This document shows positions 26,323-34,900 of a stretch of DNA of 64,000 nt, piece by piece. Under the pieces are notes generated by a model. That model did no database searches and was not told where the DNA came from. It saw only the letters and a program-made list of their open reading frames with translations. The position numbers and the translations under genes were made by a program. Positions within the stretch are counted from its first letter, which is position 1. Each line of letters starts with the position of its first letter. This stretch comes from Pseudomonadota bacterium (GTDB lineage Bacteria; Pseudomonadota; Alphaproteobacteria; Sphingomonadales; Sphingomonadaceae): assembly GCA_029779535.1 (NCBI GenBank), contig JAKPAG010000130.1:16042-80041 (forward strand). Direction: 5' to 3'.

Positions 26323-28428
26323 GTGAACATGATGCGCCCGCTTATGCCGTCCGCCCCGCCTGCCCGCAAGCGCCAGACCGCGCGTGGTGTGCCGATTGTC
26401 TGGCAGCTGTGTGTTGCGCTCTTGTTGCAGCTGCTGGCGCTGGTACTGCCCGCCCCCGCGCTCGCCGCGCCCAACCACATCGCCGCGCAGCTGCTGGCCG
26501 AAGGTCCGGCCCGGCCCGGCGCCGCCGTGACCCTGGCCTTTGCCATGCAGCCCGAGGCCGGTTGGCACGGCTATTGGCAGAACCCGGGCGATGCCGGGTT
26601 GGGCATGACCACCGACTGGACCCTGCCCGCCGGGGCCAGCGCGGGCGCCCTGCAATATCCGGTGCCGCAGACGCTGGTCGTCTCTGGCCTGATGAACCAC
26701 GTTTACGAACACGCCTATGCCGTGCTGGTGCCCCTGACCCTGCCCGCCGATGCCAAGCCCGGCGCGGTGCTGCCGGTGAAAGTCAAGGCGCAGTGGCTGG
26801 CCTGCACGCACGAGGTCTGCGTCCCCGAACAGGCGGAACTGGCCACCACTGTCACCGTCGGCCAGCCCGGCGCGCCCGATCCGCGCTTCGATGCCTGGCG
26901 CGCCGCCCTGCCCGCGCCGCTGGGCAGCAAGGCCGCCTTTCAGATCGCTGGAAACCTGCTGCGCGTGGCGATCCCGCTGCCGCAAGCAGTCAAGCTGGAA
27001 AGCCCGCACCTGTTCGTCGCCACCGACCGCGCGGTGGACTATGCCGCGCCGCAGGTCTGGCGGCGGCAGGGCGACACGCTGACCGTGGAACTGCCCCGCG
27101 CCAGGTTTGCGCCGGTCGATCCAGCCAGCCTGTCCGCCGTATTTCGGCTGAACCGCGCGGGCGACGGCGTGTCGATCGAGGCCGCGCCCGGCGCGGTGCC
27201 GAGCGGCGGCGAAGTGCTGCGCGATACGGCCAGCGCCGTGCCCGCGCTGCCGTGGCTGCTGCTGGCGGCGTTGGCGGGCGGGCTGCTGCTCAACGTCATG
27301 CCCTGTGTTTTCCCGATCCTCAGCCTCAAGGCGCTGAGCCTAGCCCGCGCCGGCGAGAGCGAGGCCCAGGCCCGCGCCGAGGGGCTGGCCTATACCGCCG
27401 GGGTCGTGCTCGCCTGCCTGGCGCTGGGCGCGCTGATGCTGGGCCTGCGCGCCGCCGGGCAGGAAGTGGGCTGGGCCTTCCAGCTCCAGGAACCGTTGGT
27501 GGTCGCCGCCTTGCTGCTGCTTGCCGTGGCAATCACCGCCAACCTCCTTGGCCTCTATGAATTTGCCGTGCCGGGCTTTGCCAGCGCGGGGTCGCCGCAG
27601 GGGGCCTTTGCCACGGGGCTGCTCGCCGCCTTTGCCGCGACGCCCTGCACCGGGCCGTTCATGGCCGCGGCGATGGGCGCGGCGCTGCTCCTGCCGACCC
27701 TGCCGGCCATGCTGCTGTTCGGCGCGCTGGGGCTGGGACTGGCGCTGCCGTTCCTGGCCATTGCCTGTGTCCCGGCGCTGCGCCGCATGTTGCCCCGCCC
27801 CGGCGCGTGGATGGTGTGGCTGCGCAAGGGCATGGCCGTGCCGATGGGGCTGACCGCGCTGGCGCTGGTCTGGCTGGCCAGCCGCCTGGCGGGCAGCGCC
27901 TTTGCCCTGTCGCTGGCGCTGCTGGGCTTCCTGCTGGTGGTGGTGCTGATGGTGCTGGGCCGCCGCCAGCGCCACGGCCTCGCCAGCACGAAACAGCTGG
28001 TGCCCGCGCTGCTGGTGCTGGGTGCGATTGGCGCGGTGGGCCTGCCCAGCGTGGTCCGCGCGCCCACGGCGGAAAGTGCCGGCCTGCTGCCCAGCGAGCC
28101 GTTCAGTGAAGCCGCACTGGCCAGGGCGCGGGCGGGCGGCAAGCCGGTCTTCGCCTATTTCACCGCCGACTGGTGCCTGACCTGCAAGGTCAACGAAGCC
28201 GCCACAATCGAGCGCGAGGCGACGCGCGATGCCTTTGCCAAGGCTGGGGTCACCGTGCTGCGCGGTGACTGGACCCGGCGCGATCCGGCGATCACCCGCT
28301 ACCTGACAGCGCGGGGCGCGGCGGGCGTGCCGCTCTACATGTGGTATCCGGCGGGCGGCGGCGCGCCGCAACAGTTGCCGCAAGTGCTGGGGCCGGATAC
28401 GCTGCCCGCACTGGCCGCAGCGAAATAG
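26323..28428 (+). CDS. Thiol:disulfide interchange protein, DsbD/ScsB type
   Basis: A 701-residue inner-membrane protein in three parts: signal peptide plus periplasmic N-terminal domain with Cys in LACTHEVCVP (about residue 165), a central eight-helix CcdA-like module with redox cysteines in NVMPCVFPILSLKALSLARAGE (about 325) and AATPCTGPFM (about 440), and a C-terminal thioredoxin domain with ADWCLTCKVNE (about 614-624). It moves electrons from cytoplasmic thioredoxin to periplasmic thiols. The GTG at 26323 is 12 bp from AAGGCGGGG; ATG codons at 26329 and 26332 are alternatives. Diverges from the phosphatase. Confidence 0.9.
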   Translation: MNMMRPLMPSAPPARKRQTARGVPIVWQLCVALLLQLLALVLPAPALAAPNHIAAQLLAEGPARPGAAVTLAFAMQPEAGWHGYWQNPGDAGLGMTTDWTLPAGASAGALQYPVPQTLVVSGLMNHVYEHAYAVLVPLTLPADAKPGAVLPVKVKAQWLACTHEVCVPEQAELATTVTVGQPGAPDPRFDAWRAALPAPLGSKAAFQIAGNLLRVAIPLPQAVKLESPHLFVATDRAVDYAAPQVWRRQGDTLTVELPRARFAPVDPASLSAVFRLNRAGDGVSIEAAPGAVPSGGEVLRDTASAVPALPWLLLAALAGGLLLNVMPCVFPILSLKALSLARAGESEAQARAEGLAYTAGVVLACLALGALMLGLRAAGQEVGWAFQLQEPLVVAALLLLAVAITANLLGLYEFAVPGFASAGSPQGAFATGLLAAFAATPCTGPFMAAAMGAALLLPTLPAMLLFGALGLGLALPFLAIACVPALRRMLPRPGAWMVWLRKGMAVPMGLTALALVWLASRLAGSAFALSLALLGFLLVVVLMVLGRRQRHGLASTKQLVPALLVLGAIGAVGLPSVVRAPTAESAGLLPSEPFSEAALARARAGGKPVFAYFTADWCLTCKVNEAATIEREATRDAFAKAGVTVLRGDWTRRDPAITRYLTARGAAGVPLYMWYPAGGGAPQQLPQVLGPDTLPALAAAK

Positions 28429-28461
28429 CCGGCAGAGACGATAAGCGGGGGAGGATCGCAG

Positions 28462-29649
28462 ATGCGCAAACGGACCTTGGCCTTTGGCGGCCTGGCAGCA
28501 ATCGCGCTGGCGGGCGGAGCCTGGTATTCCAGCCTTGACCGCGAAACGCGCGACCTTCTGGCGGTCATGCCGACCAATGCCGACGTGCTGAGCTGGAAGC
28601 AGGACCAGCGCGACGCCGCCTTCCGGGCGATGGACCGCATCACCCTGCTGGCCACCCATGCCGAAATCGCCCCCTCTGCCACGCCGCTGCCACTGCCTGC
28701 GGGCAAGCCGCTGGTGGTGCCGGGGATCGACCAGTACATGGCCCGGCAGCGCGCCGCCGGGCTGGTCATCCTGCAGGACGGCAAGGTCCGGCTGGAACGC
28801 TATGGCCTGGGCTTCGATGCCAAGGGACGCTGGACCAGCTTCTCGGTCGCCAAGTCGTTCACCTCCACGCTGGTCGGCGCGGCGGTGCAGGACGGCTATA
28901 TCAAGAGCCTGGACGACAAGGTCAGCCAGTATATCCCCGGCCTGCGCGGTTCGGCCTATGACGATGTCTCGGTGCGCCAGCTGCTGATGATGAGCAGCGG
29001 GGTCAAGTGGAACGAGGATTACGAGGACCCCAATGCCGACGTCGCGAAATTCAACAATGCCAAGCCCGAAGGCGGGCTGGACGCGACGGTCAGCTACATG
29101 CGCAAGTTGCCCCGCGCCCATCCGCCGGGCGAGGTGTGGCATTACAACACCGGCGAAACCAACCTGATCGGGGTGCTGGTCAGTTCCGCCACCGGCAAGA
29201 AGCTGAGCGAATACCTGCAGGAAAAGATCTGGCAGCCCGCCGGCATGGAAGCCAAGGCGACCTGGCTGGAAGGCAAGACCGGGCACGAGATCGCCGGGTG
29301 CTGCCTGCAGGCCGCAACGCGCGATTTTGCCCGGTTCGGGCTGTTCGTGCTGGCAGGCGGCCAGGCCGGCGGCAAGCAGATCGTGCCGGCCGACTGGTTT
29401 GCCCAGGCCACCACCAAGCAGAAGGACATCGGCCGGCCAGGCAAGGGCTATGGCTACCAGTGGTGGACCTATGACGACGGTTCGGTCGCGGCGCAGGGCA
29501 TCTTCGGCCAGGGCATCTTCATCGATCCCAAGCGCAAGCTGGTGATCGCCAGCAATGCCGACTGGACCCGCGCCACGCTGGGCCCCGAACCCGACGCGCG
29601 CGAGGCGTTCTACCGCCAGGTCCAGGCGCTGATCGACGCCGGCGGCTGA
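28462..29649 (+). CDS. Serine hydrolase, beta-lactamase class C/esterase family
   Basis: A 395-residue exported or membrane-anchored protein with N-terminal hydrophobic segment RTLAFGGLAAIALAGGAWYSS. It has the SxxK nucleophile motif SVAKS (Ser128, Lys131), the tyrosine motif HYNTGE (Tyr228) and a terminal GIFGQG in place of KTG. This pattern fits family VIII esterases, 6-aminohexanoate-dimer hydrolase-like enzymes and D-amino-acid peptidases rather than true resistance beta-lactamases. Substrate unknown. Start ATG 28462 is preceded by GGGGGAGGA. It follows the DsbD gene by 33 bp and converges with the DUF5694 gene. Confidence 0.83.
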   Translation: MRKRTLAFGGLAAIALAGGAWYSSLDRETRDLLAVMPTNADVLSWKQDQRDAAFRAMDRITLLATHAEIAPSATPLPLPAGKPLVVPGIDQYMARQRAAGLVILQDGKVRLERYGLGFDAKGRWTSFSVAKSFTSTLVGAAVQDGYIKSLDDKVSQYIPGLRGSAYDDVSVRQLLMMSSGVKWNEDYEDPNADVAKFNNAKPEGGLDATVSYMRKLPRAHPPGEVWHYNTGETNLIGVLVSSATGKKLSEYLQEKIWQPAGMEAKATWLEGKTGHEIAGCCLQAATRDFARFGLFVLAGGQAGGKQIVPADWFAQATTKQKDIGRPGKGYGYQWWTYDDGSVAAQGIFGQGIFIDPKRKLVIASNADWTRATLGPEPDAREAFYRQVQALIDAGG

Positions 29650-29653
29650 GCCG

Positions 29654-30739
29654 CTAGTTCAGCAGCGTGCCCGGATCGACCAGCGTGGCATCGTGCATCT
29701 GGCCAAGGTAGCGTTCGAAATAGGGCCGGTGCGACGAGCCGACCAGCGCCAGCACCTTGCCACCGGGGGCCTGTGCCGCGGCGGCGCGGATCGACGCGAC
29801 CATGCGCAGGTTGCGCACTTCCCACCAGGCGACATAGCGCCGGCCCCATTGCCGGTCCGGACCATCCTTCAGCGCCGCACCGAAATCGACCTCGTTCTGG
29901 CGGCGCTGGCGATCGGTGGCGTTCTCAGCGCGGTATCCGGCCAGCACGCCGGCCGGGCTGGACATGGCCTTGCCCTGTGCCTCGATCGCCGGGCGCAGCG
30001 CGCGGGAACCCGGGTTGTCCCAGATACGCTGCATCGCCTGTTCAAATTCCGCGCCGCCTGTTGCGGTCAGGGCATCGGCGCTGTGATCGTCGGCGGGATA
30101 GACCCGCTCATGCCCCAGCCGCGCGGCCAGCGCAGCAGCCAGCGCATAGTTTTCGTTGCGCCCGGCCCGGACCTTTTCCAGCAGGGCGACCAGCGACGGG
30201 GTCAACCCATCGCCCGCCTTTCGCTCCGCCTCGGGCAGGCGCAGCCACTGCACCAGCGCGGACGTGCGGTCGTTGGCGGACAGGAACAACATGGCAAGAT
30301 GCCGCCGCGCGGCAGGCGTGGGCGCGCGGGCAATGTCGGCCAGGGCCTGCGGCAGCGCGGACTCTGCCGCGATCAGCGAAACGCCGCTGTCGCGCTCCAC
30401 CTCGGCCGCGTCCCAGCAGTATTGCTCGGCCACGCCGGGGTAATTGGCCTGGTAGCGCAGCAGCATCTCGCACTGCGGGCCAGGCAGGCCTTCGATCGTG
30501 ATCACATCGGGCCGCCAGGCCGCCAGCCGGTCGAGCACCAGGCTGAGGTATTCCGGCTTGAAGCTGTCGGGCATTCCGGCAAGGTGCGGCGTGCCCAGCA
30601 CCATGTAGCGGGTGCGTGCCTGCGGCGGGACCGCCCGGTCCACCGCGCCCAGGTCCAGCGGACGATAGGGCGCGGCTTGAACCTGGGTGGACGCAAGAGC
30701 GGCGACCGCCCCGAGCAGCAGGAACCGGTTTCGAAACAA
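29654..30739 (-). CDS. DUF5694-like exported protein
   Basis: A 361-residue protein with signal peptide MFRNRFLLLGAVAALASTQVQA. The mature protein opens with RYMVLGTPHLAGMPDSFKPEYLSLVLDRLAAWRPDVITIEGLPG and ends with KVLALVGSSHRPYFERYLGQMHDATLVD. The paired GxxH blocks near each end recall the TraB/EreA-like (TIKI) metalloprotease-type superfamily, and the overall look fits DUF5694. Activity is unproven. A short inverted repeat sits 14 bp upstream of the start. It is a single-gene unit. Confidence 0.7.
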   Translation of the reverse strand: MFRNRFLLLGAVAALASTQVQAAPYRPLDLGAVDRAVPPQARTRYMVLGTPHLAGMPDSFKPEYLSLVLDRLAAWRPDVITIEGLPGPQCEMLLRYQANYPGVAEQYCWDAAEVERDSGVSLIAAESALPQALADIARAPTPAARRHLAMLFLSANDRTSALVQWLRLPEAERKAGDGLTPSLVALLEKVRAGRNENYALAAALAARLGHERVYPADDHSADALTATGGAEFEQAMQRIWDNPGSRALRPAIEAQGKAMSSPAGVLAGYRAENATDRQRRQNEVDFGAALKDGPDRQWGRRYVAWWEVRNLRMVASIRAAAAQAPGGKVLALVGSSHRPYFERYLGQMHDATLVDPGTLLN

Positions 30740-30752
30740 GCGCTTTCTCCCT

Positions 30753-30778
30753 TGGTGTATTGTGTGAATATAACACCA
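30753..30778. promoter_or_regulatory. Inverted repeat in the DUF5694 promoter region
   Basis: TGGTGT and ACACCA arms (6 bp, perfect) flank a 14-base A/T-rich core in an otherwise very GC-rich stretch, 14-39 bp before the leftward start. Such an arrangement is typical of an operator overlapping a promoter, for example for a GntR-type repressor. No regulator gene is adjacent, so the assignment is tentative. Confidence 0.35.
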
Positions 30779-30813
30779 GGGGAGCGCTTGCCAAGCGGTG
30801 ATTGCCCGCCGCG

Positions 30814-31569
30814 TTACAGAACCTGCCCGTCATCCACCGTCAGCGTCGCCCCGGTGACATATTGCGAGGCATCGCCCGACAGGAACAGCAGCGGCGCATC
30901 CAGCGCCTCGATCGGGCACAGGCGGCGGCGGTGGAACGCGGCGATCTGGCGCTGGCCGCCTTCGGTCTGGAACCAGTCCCCGGCGATCTCGGTCTGGATG
31001 TAGCCGGGCTGGATGGTGTTGACGTTGACCCCCTGGCGCACCCATTCGCGCGCGAACTGGCGGCCGAGGTGCGCCACCCCGGCCTTGGTCGCAGCATAGG
31101 CGGCATCGCCCTGCCCGGTCATTTCGGCGGTGATCGAGCCGATCAGCACGATCCGCCCGCGCCCGTGGTCCTTGAACCCGGCCGCGATCATCCGCTTCGC
31201 CCCTTCACGCGCGGTCAGGTAGAGCCCGGTGAAATTGGTCGCCACCACGCCGGCCATGTCCTCGGCCGCGACGGCGGTCGAGCGGCCCTCGGCGGCGATG
31301 CCGGCATTGGCGACGACGGTATCGACGGTGCCGAACCGCGCTTCGGCGGCATCATAAGCGGCCTGAATCGACACTTCGCTGGTCACGTCCATCGCCACGG
31401 CCAGCGCTTTGTCGCCCAGTTCGTCGGCCAGGGCCTGGATCCGGTCGGTGCGGCGCGCGCCGATCACCACCCGTGCCCCTTCGCGCACGAACAGCCGCGC
31501 GAAGTGCGCGCCGAAGCCCGAAGATGCGCCGGTGATAAGGGCGATTCGCCCGTCCATGGAGAGCTGCAT
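30814..31569 (-). CDS. Short-chain dehydrogenase/reductase
   Basis: A 251-residue classical SDR: TGASSGFG (about 13-20), NAGIA (about 89), catalytic Ser in IGSITAEM and Tyr/Lys in AYAATKAG. An Arg-Arg pair after the second strand (VVIGARRTDRI) suggests NADP(H) use. The C-terminus FLSGDASQYVTGATLTVDDGQVL is standard. ATG 31569 follows GAAGGATC. It diverges from the ligAB dioxygenase genes over a 171-bp regulatory gap, so it might act on the same aromatic pathway, but its substrate cannot be read from sequence. Confidence 0.85.
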   Translation of the reverse strand: MQLSMDGRIALITGASSGFGAHFARLFVREGARVVIGARRTDRIQALADELGDKALAVAMDVTSEVSIQAAYDAAEARFGTVDTVVANAGIAAEGRSTAVAAEDMAGVVATNFTGLYLTAREGAKRMIAAGFKDHGRGRIVLIGSITAEMTGQGDAAYAATKAGVAHLGRQFAREWVRQGVNVNTIQPGYIQTEIAGDWFQTEGGQRQIAAFHRRRLCPIEALDAPLLFLSGDASQYVTGATLTVDDGQVL

Positions 31570-31674
31570 GGTGCCTGATCCTTCCCAGATTGTTTGATTT
31601 GCGCACAAGCAGCCCCGCCCCGTCCGCGTCAAGTGCGGTTCTTTGTATGCGATGCTTACAATTTTTCGGTTTTG

Positions 31675-31688
31675 TTGATCCTGATCAA
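31675..31688 (+). promoter_or_regulatory. Perfect FNR/FixK-type box upstream of ligAB
   Basis: TTGAT-CCTG-ATCAA is an exact FNR/FixK consensus palindrome. Its centre (31681.5) lies about 42 bp before the transcription start expected from a CATATC -10-like hexamer at 31712-31717, the classical class II activator spacing. An FnrL-type regulator is encoded in this window. Confidence 0.65.
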
Positions 31689-31740
31689 GGTCGGACCGCC
31701 CCGGTCCTGCGCATATCCTGCGTCAGGAAAGGAGCAGTCG

Positions 31741-32121
31741 ATGGCCAGCGCAGCAAACAAGCCGATTCCCGGCACCCACATCTTCGACGGCGCGGCCGCG
31801 CAAAAGGGCTATGCCCTGAACGCCATGTGCTACTCCTTCAACAGTGCCGCCAACCGCGATGCCTTCGTCCGCGACGAGGCGGCCTATATCGACAAGTTCC
31901 AGCTGACCCCTGAACAGCGCGCGGCCGTGGCGGCCCGCAATGTGCTGCAGATGATCGCGGCGGGCGGCAACGTCTATTTCCTTGCCAAGCTGGCGGGGAT
32001 CCTGGGCCTCAATGTGCAGGACCTGGGCGCGCAGCAAACCGGGATGAGCGTCGACGCGTTCAAGCAGATGCTGCTTGACCAGGCCAAGACCCCGGCAGCC
32101 AGGGAGGCGATCCGTGGCTAA
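31741..32121 (+). CDS. Extradiol (protocatechuate 4,5-type) dioxygenase, small subunit LigA-like
   Basis: A 126-residue all-helical subunit of the LigA family. IPGTHIFDGAAAQKGYALNAMCYSFNSAANRDAFVRDEAAYIDKF and RNVLQMIAAGGNVYFLAKLAG align with LigA of Sphingobium (IPGTRVFT, KGYNLN, NVYFLSKL). LigA caps the active site of the LigB subunit. ATG 31741 is preceded by AAAGGAG. The gene overlaps the large-subunit gene by 8 bp. The ring substrate is not certain: protocatechuate, gallate or a related catechol acid are all possible. Confidence 0.82.
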   Translation: MASAANKPIPGTHIFDGAAAQKGYALNAMCYSFNSAANRDAFVRDEAAYIDKFQLTPEQRAAVAARNVLQMIAAGGNVYFLAKLAGILGLNVQDLGAQQTGMSVDAFKQMLLDQAKTPAAREAIRG

Positions 32122-33001
32122 GGTCATCGGCGGGGTCTTTACCAGCCACGTCCCCGCAATCGGCGGGGCGATCCAGCGCGGCGCACAGAACGAACCCTAC
32201 TGGAAACCGTTCTTCGACGCCTGGCCGCCGGTCCGCGAATGGCTTGATGTCCAGCAGCCCGATGTCGTGATCATGTTCTACAACGATCACGGCCTGAACT
32301 TCTTCCTCGACAAGATGCCGACTTTCGCGGTCGGCGCAGCGCCCGTCTATCGCAACGAGGATGAAGGCTGGGGCCTTCACCCCTTCCCGATCCCGCCGGG
32401 TCACACCGATCTGAGCTGGGCGATCATCGAAAAGCTGGTCGAAGAAGAATTCGACATCACCACATGCCAGGACATGGCGGTCGATCATGCCGCCTCGATC
32501 CCGCTGGCCTTGGCCTGGCCGGGCCGTGAAGCGCCGGTCCGGATCGTGCCGATCACGATCAACACCGTGCAGCACCCGCTGCCCAGCGCCAAGCGCTGCC
32601 TGGCCTTGGGCCGCGCGGTGGGCAAGGCGCTGGCCGAATGGCAGGGGCCGGAAAAGATCATGGTGATGGGCACCGGCGGCCTGTCGCACCAGCTTGACGG
32701 TGAACGCGCCGGCTTCATGAATGCCGAATACGACAAGTTCTGCATGGACAACCTGTCGAGCGATCCCGACGCGCTGACCCGGCATTCGGTGCACGAGATG
32801 GTCGAACTGTCCGGCACGCAGGGCGTCGAAGTGCTCAACTGGATCGCCGCGCGCGGCGCACTGGGCGCCACCGCGCGCGAGTTGACCCGCACCTATCACA
32901 TTCCGATTTCCAACACGGCGGCCGCGGTCATGGTTCTTGAGACCGAAGCGGCTGTCCAGTCCGGCAAGGCCAGCAGCGAGGCAATCCCCGCCATGGCATG
33001 A
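32114..33001 (+). CDS. Extradiol dioxygenase, catalytic subunit LigB-like
   Basis: A 295-residue type II extradiol dioxygenase. The GTG at 32114, within ligA and preceded by AGGGAGG, gives VAKVIGGVFTSHVPAIG, placing His12 exactly as the iron ligand His12 of LigB. A second iron ligand is His in YNDHGLNFF (about 61), the acidic ligand is probably Glu in TQGVEVLNW (about 240), and the catalytic His is in GTGGLSHQLDGERAGF (about 195). It would cleave a catechol-type ring next to a hydroxyl using Fe(II) and O2. No other lig pathway gene is in the window, so the pair is orphaned here. Confidence 0.85.
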   Translation: MAKVIGGVFTSHVPAIGGAIQRGAQNEPYWKPFFDAWPPVREWLDVQQPDVVIMFYNDHGLNFFLDKMPTFAVGAAPVYRNEDEGWGLHPFPIPPGHTDLSWAIIEKLVEEEFDITTCQDMAVDHAASIPLALAWPGREAPVRIVPITINTVQHPLPSAKRCLALGRAVGKALAEWQGPEKIMVMGTGGLSHQLDGERAGFMNAEYDKFCMDNLSSDPDALTRHSVHEMVELSGTQGVEVLNWIAARGALGATARELTRTYHIPISNTAAAVMVLETEAAVQSGKASSEAIPAMA

Positions 33002-33028
33002 CGCCAAGCAACCAGTTCTCCCCACCTG

Positions 33029-33063
33029 GAGCGGCTGATCCACTGGACGGCCGCTCTCTTTTT
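33029..33063 (+). terminator. Rho-independent terminator after ligAB
   Basis: A 7-bp stem GAGCGGC (33029-33035) pairs with GCCGCTC (33050-33056), followed by TCTTTTT. It lies 28 bp behind the ligB stop and before the convergent hemN end. Confidence 0.7.
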
Positions 33064-33141
33064 GTCCGGTTGCGGCGCAGACATGCCAGCGCCGCGCCGC
33101 GACTGCAAGCGATTTGCAAACAGGTGAGGGATTGCCGGCGG

Positions 33142-34455
33142 TCAGACCGCCGAGCTGAACCGGCGCAGCGAATCCTGGCGATAGGGATCGAACAGGGCCG
33201 CAACCGTGCGGGCATAGGGCAGCCCGCCCGGCAGGATGCGCAGCATGGCGCCATCAAGCGCGGCCACTCCGCGCTCCACGAAAGGCGCGATCCGTCCCGC
33301 CACTTCGGCGAGCAGCGCGGGCGGAACCTGGGCTTCGCCCTGGCACAATAGCTCGCTGATCACGCCGCCGCGCAGCCGGTCGTCCGCACTGCGGCGAATG
33401 CCGTGATTGGCGGGCAGCATGTCCTGCGACAGCAGCATACGATAGCGCCCGGCGTTCTTCTCGTTCTGGACCAGCAGGTCATCGAAGCAGCTGATGGCGG
33501 AAGCCCCCAGCCCGACCAGGGTTGGCGCCTGATCGTCGGTAAAGCCCTGGAAATTGCGCCGCACGCGCTTTTCCCGGGCGGCAATGGCCATCGGATCATG
33601 CGGCAGGGCAAAGTGATCGAACCCGATCTGAACGTAGCCCGCCGCGGTCAGCCGCTGATAGCCATATTCCGCCATGGCGAAGCGCGCGTCCTGCCCCGGC
33701 AGGGCGCTCGCATCGATCCGGCGCTGGCGCGGCAGCATGTGCGGCACATGGGCATAGCCGAACAGCGCGATCCGGTCCGCCCCCAGCTCGATCGTGCGCG
33801 CCAGCGTGCTTTCCAGGTGGCCCATGGTCTGCCCGGGAAGGCCGTACATCAGGTCGAAGTTCAGGCTGCTGACGCCCGCCTTGCGCAGCATGGCGGTTGC
33901 TTCGACAATCAGCTGGTCCGGCTGAATCCTGCCGATCGCGGCCTGCAATTGCGGCTCGAAGGTCTGCACCCCCATGCTGGCATGGCTGACCCCGATCCAG
34001 CCCAGCACCTGGCCCCATTCCGGGGTCAGGGTGCGCGGATCAAGTTCGATCGACCAGGTCGGATTGTCGAGCGCGGTGTGCAGCGTCAGCGCATCGACAA
34101 GCCGCACGAAATCGGTCGGAGCAATGGCATTGGGGCTGCCCCCGCCAAAGGCGACTCGCTTGACCCGCACGCGCCCATCCAGCCGCGCCCCGGTGATCGC
34201 GATGTCGCGGTGCAGCGCGTCGAGATAGGCGTGCAGCCGCTGGGTCTTGTTCGCGGCACCCGTGTTGCACCCGCAATACCAGCAGATCTGCTCGCAGAAC
34301 GGGATATGGACATAGAGCGAGACATCGCCCGCCACGGTGCGCAGGGCGTGGTTCGCCTCGTCAGCGCCGACCGCGCCCGAAAATTCGGCGGCAGTGGGAA
34401 AGCTGGTGTAACGCGGCACCGGAGTTGCCAGCAGGTCTGGATAATAAGGCCACAT
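33142..34455 (-). CDS. hemN: Oxygen-independent coproporphyrinogen III oxidase (radical SAM)
   Basis: A 437-residue cytoplasmic radical-SAM enzyme that decarboxylates coproporphyrinogen III without oxygen. The N-terminus VPRYTSFPTAAEF and the cluster motif IPFCEQICWYCGCN (CxxxCxxCxC, about residues 51-64) are diagnostic of true HemN rather than HemW, followed by AFGGGSPN and DLMYGLPGQT. It is the last gene of a leftward run starting at ccoN, 32 bp behind a small Cys-rich gene, so haem for the cbb3 oxidase is probably made from the same transcript under low oxygen. Confidence 0.94.
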   Translation of the reverse strand: MWPYYPDLLATPVPRYTSFPTAAEFSGAVGADEANHALRTVAGDVSLYVHIPFCEQICWYCGCNTGAANKTQRLHAYLDALHRDIAITGARLDGRVRVKRVAFGGGSPNAIAPTDFVRLVDALTLHTALDNPTWSIELDPRTLTPEWGQVLGWIGVSHASMGVQTFEPQLQAAIGRIQPDQLIVEATAMLRKAGVSSLNFDLMYGLPGQTMGHLESTLARTIELGADRIALFGYAHVPHMLPRQRRIDASALPGQDARFAMAEYGYQRLTAAGYVQIGFDHFALPHDPMAIAAREKRVRRNFQGFTDDQAPTLVGLGASAISCFDDLLVQNEKNAGRYRMLLSQDMLPANHGIRRSADDRLRGGVISELLCQGEAQVPPALLAEVAGRIAPFVERGVAALDGAMLRILPGGLPYARTVAALFDPYRQDSLRRFSSAV

Positions 34456-34487
34456 GCTGGTGCTTAAATCGCATCAGCGCGGGGCAA

Positions 34488-34736
34488 TCATTGCGCGGGC
34501 GCAAAATTCTTCAAGCTGCGCTTGCGAGATGAACCAGCATGGCAGCCTTTCGCGCAGCACATCCCGTTCGAGTTGCCAGGCGCCTGTTGGCCATCGACCG
34601 GGACCTGGACCATGCGGACCAGCCCGTCGCCGGTGCAGACCGGCACCAGCAGGCTGGCGCCAGCGGCCGGCGCGCTGATGTTCAGCGCTGCGGGCAGCAG
34701 CGCGGTCATCGCGAAATGGACCAGGCTGTCTTTCAT
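34488..34736 (-). CDS. Small exported Cys-rich protein between ccoS and hemN
   Basis: An 82-residue protein with a hydrophobic N-terminal segment (LVHFAMTALLPAALNISAP) and a polar remainder carrying VCTGDGLVRMVQVPVDG and MCCAKGCHAGSSRKRS. The Cys/His set recalls short DUF2946-like proteins, which are often found near copper genes; I cannot assign it with certainty. Its ATG overlaps the ccoS stop (ATGA). Position in the oxidase operon suggests a periplasmic metal-handling or assembly role for the copper- and haem-containing oxidase. Confidence 0.6.
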   Translation of the reverse strand: MKDSLVHFAMTALLPAALNISAPAAGASLLVPVCTGDGLVRMVQVPVDGQQAPGNSNGMCCAKGCHAGSSRKRSLKNFAPAQ

Positions 34737-34900
34737 GGCTTGCCGCCCCCCGGCAGATCATCTTCGTCATCGATCAGGATGCGCGCGGCGGCGCCGTCCA
34801 GATCCTCGAACTGGCCGCGCTTCAGCGCCCAGAAGAACGCCACCAGCCCTGCCAGGCCCATCAGCAGCGCCACCGGAATCAGGATCGCCAGCCCGTTCAT
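34733..34900 (-). CDS. ccoS: cbb3-type oxidase assembly protein CcoS
   Basis: A 55-residue protein with one N-terminal membrane helix (MNGLAILIPVALLMGLAGLV) followed by AFFWALKRGQFEDLDGAAAR, the diagnostic CcoS signature, and an acidic tail (DDEDDLPGGGKP). CcoS is required for cofactor insertion into cbb3 oxidase. It overlaps both neighbours by four bases, as ATGA with the ccoI stop upstream and ATGA with the next start. Confidence 0.92.
   Translation of the reverse strand: MNGLAILIPVALLMGLAGLVAFFWALKRGQFEDLDGAAARILIDDEDDLPGGGKP

Noticed and set aside
28462..29649. Antibiotic-resistance beta-lactamase
   Set aside because: SxxK is present, but the Tyr motif is YNT and the KTG box is replaced by GIFGQG, fitting esterase or peptidase relatives better.
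31741..33001. A complete protocatechuate 4,5-cleavage pathway
   Set aside because: Only the two dioxygenase subunits are present; no ligC, ligI, ligU, ligJ or ligK-like gene lies nearby.
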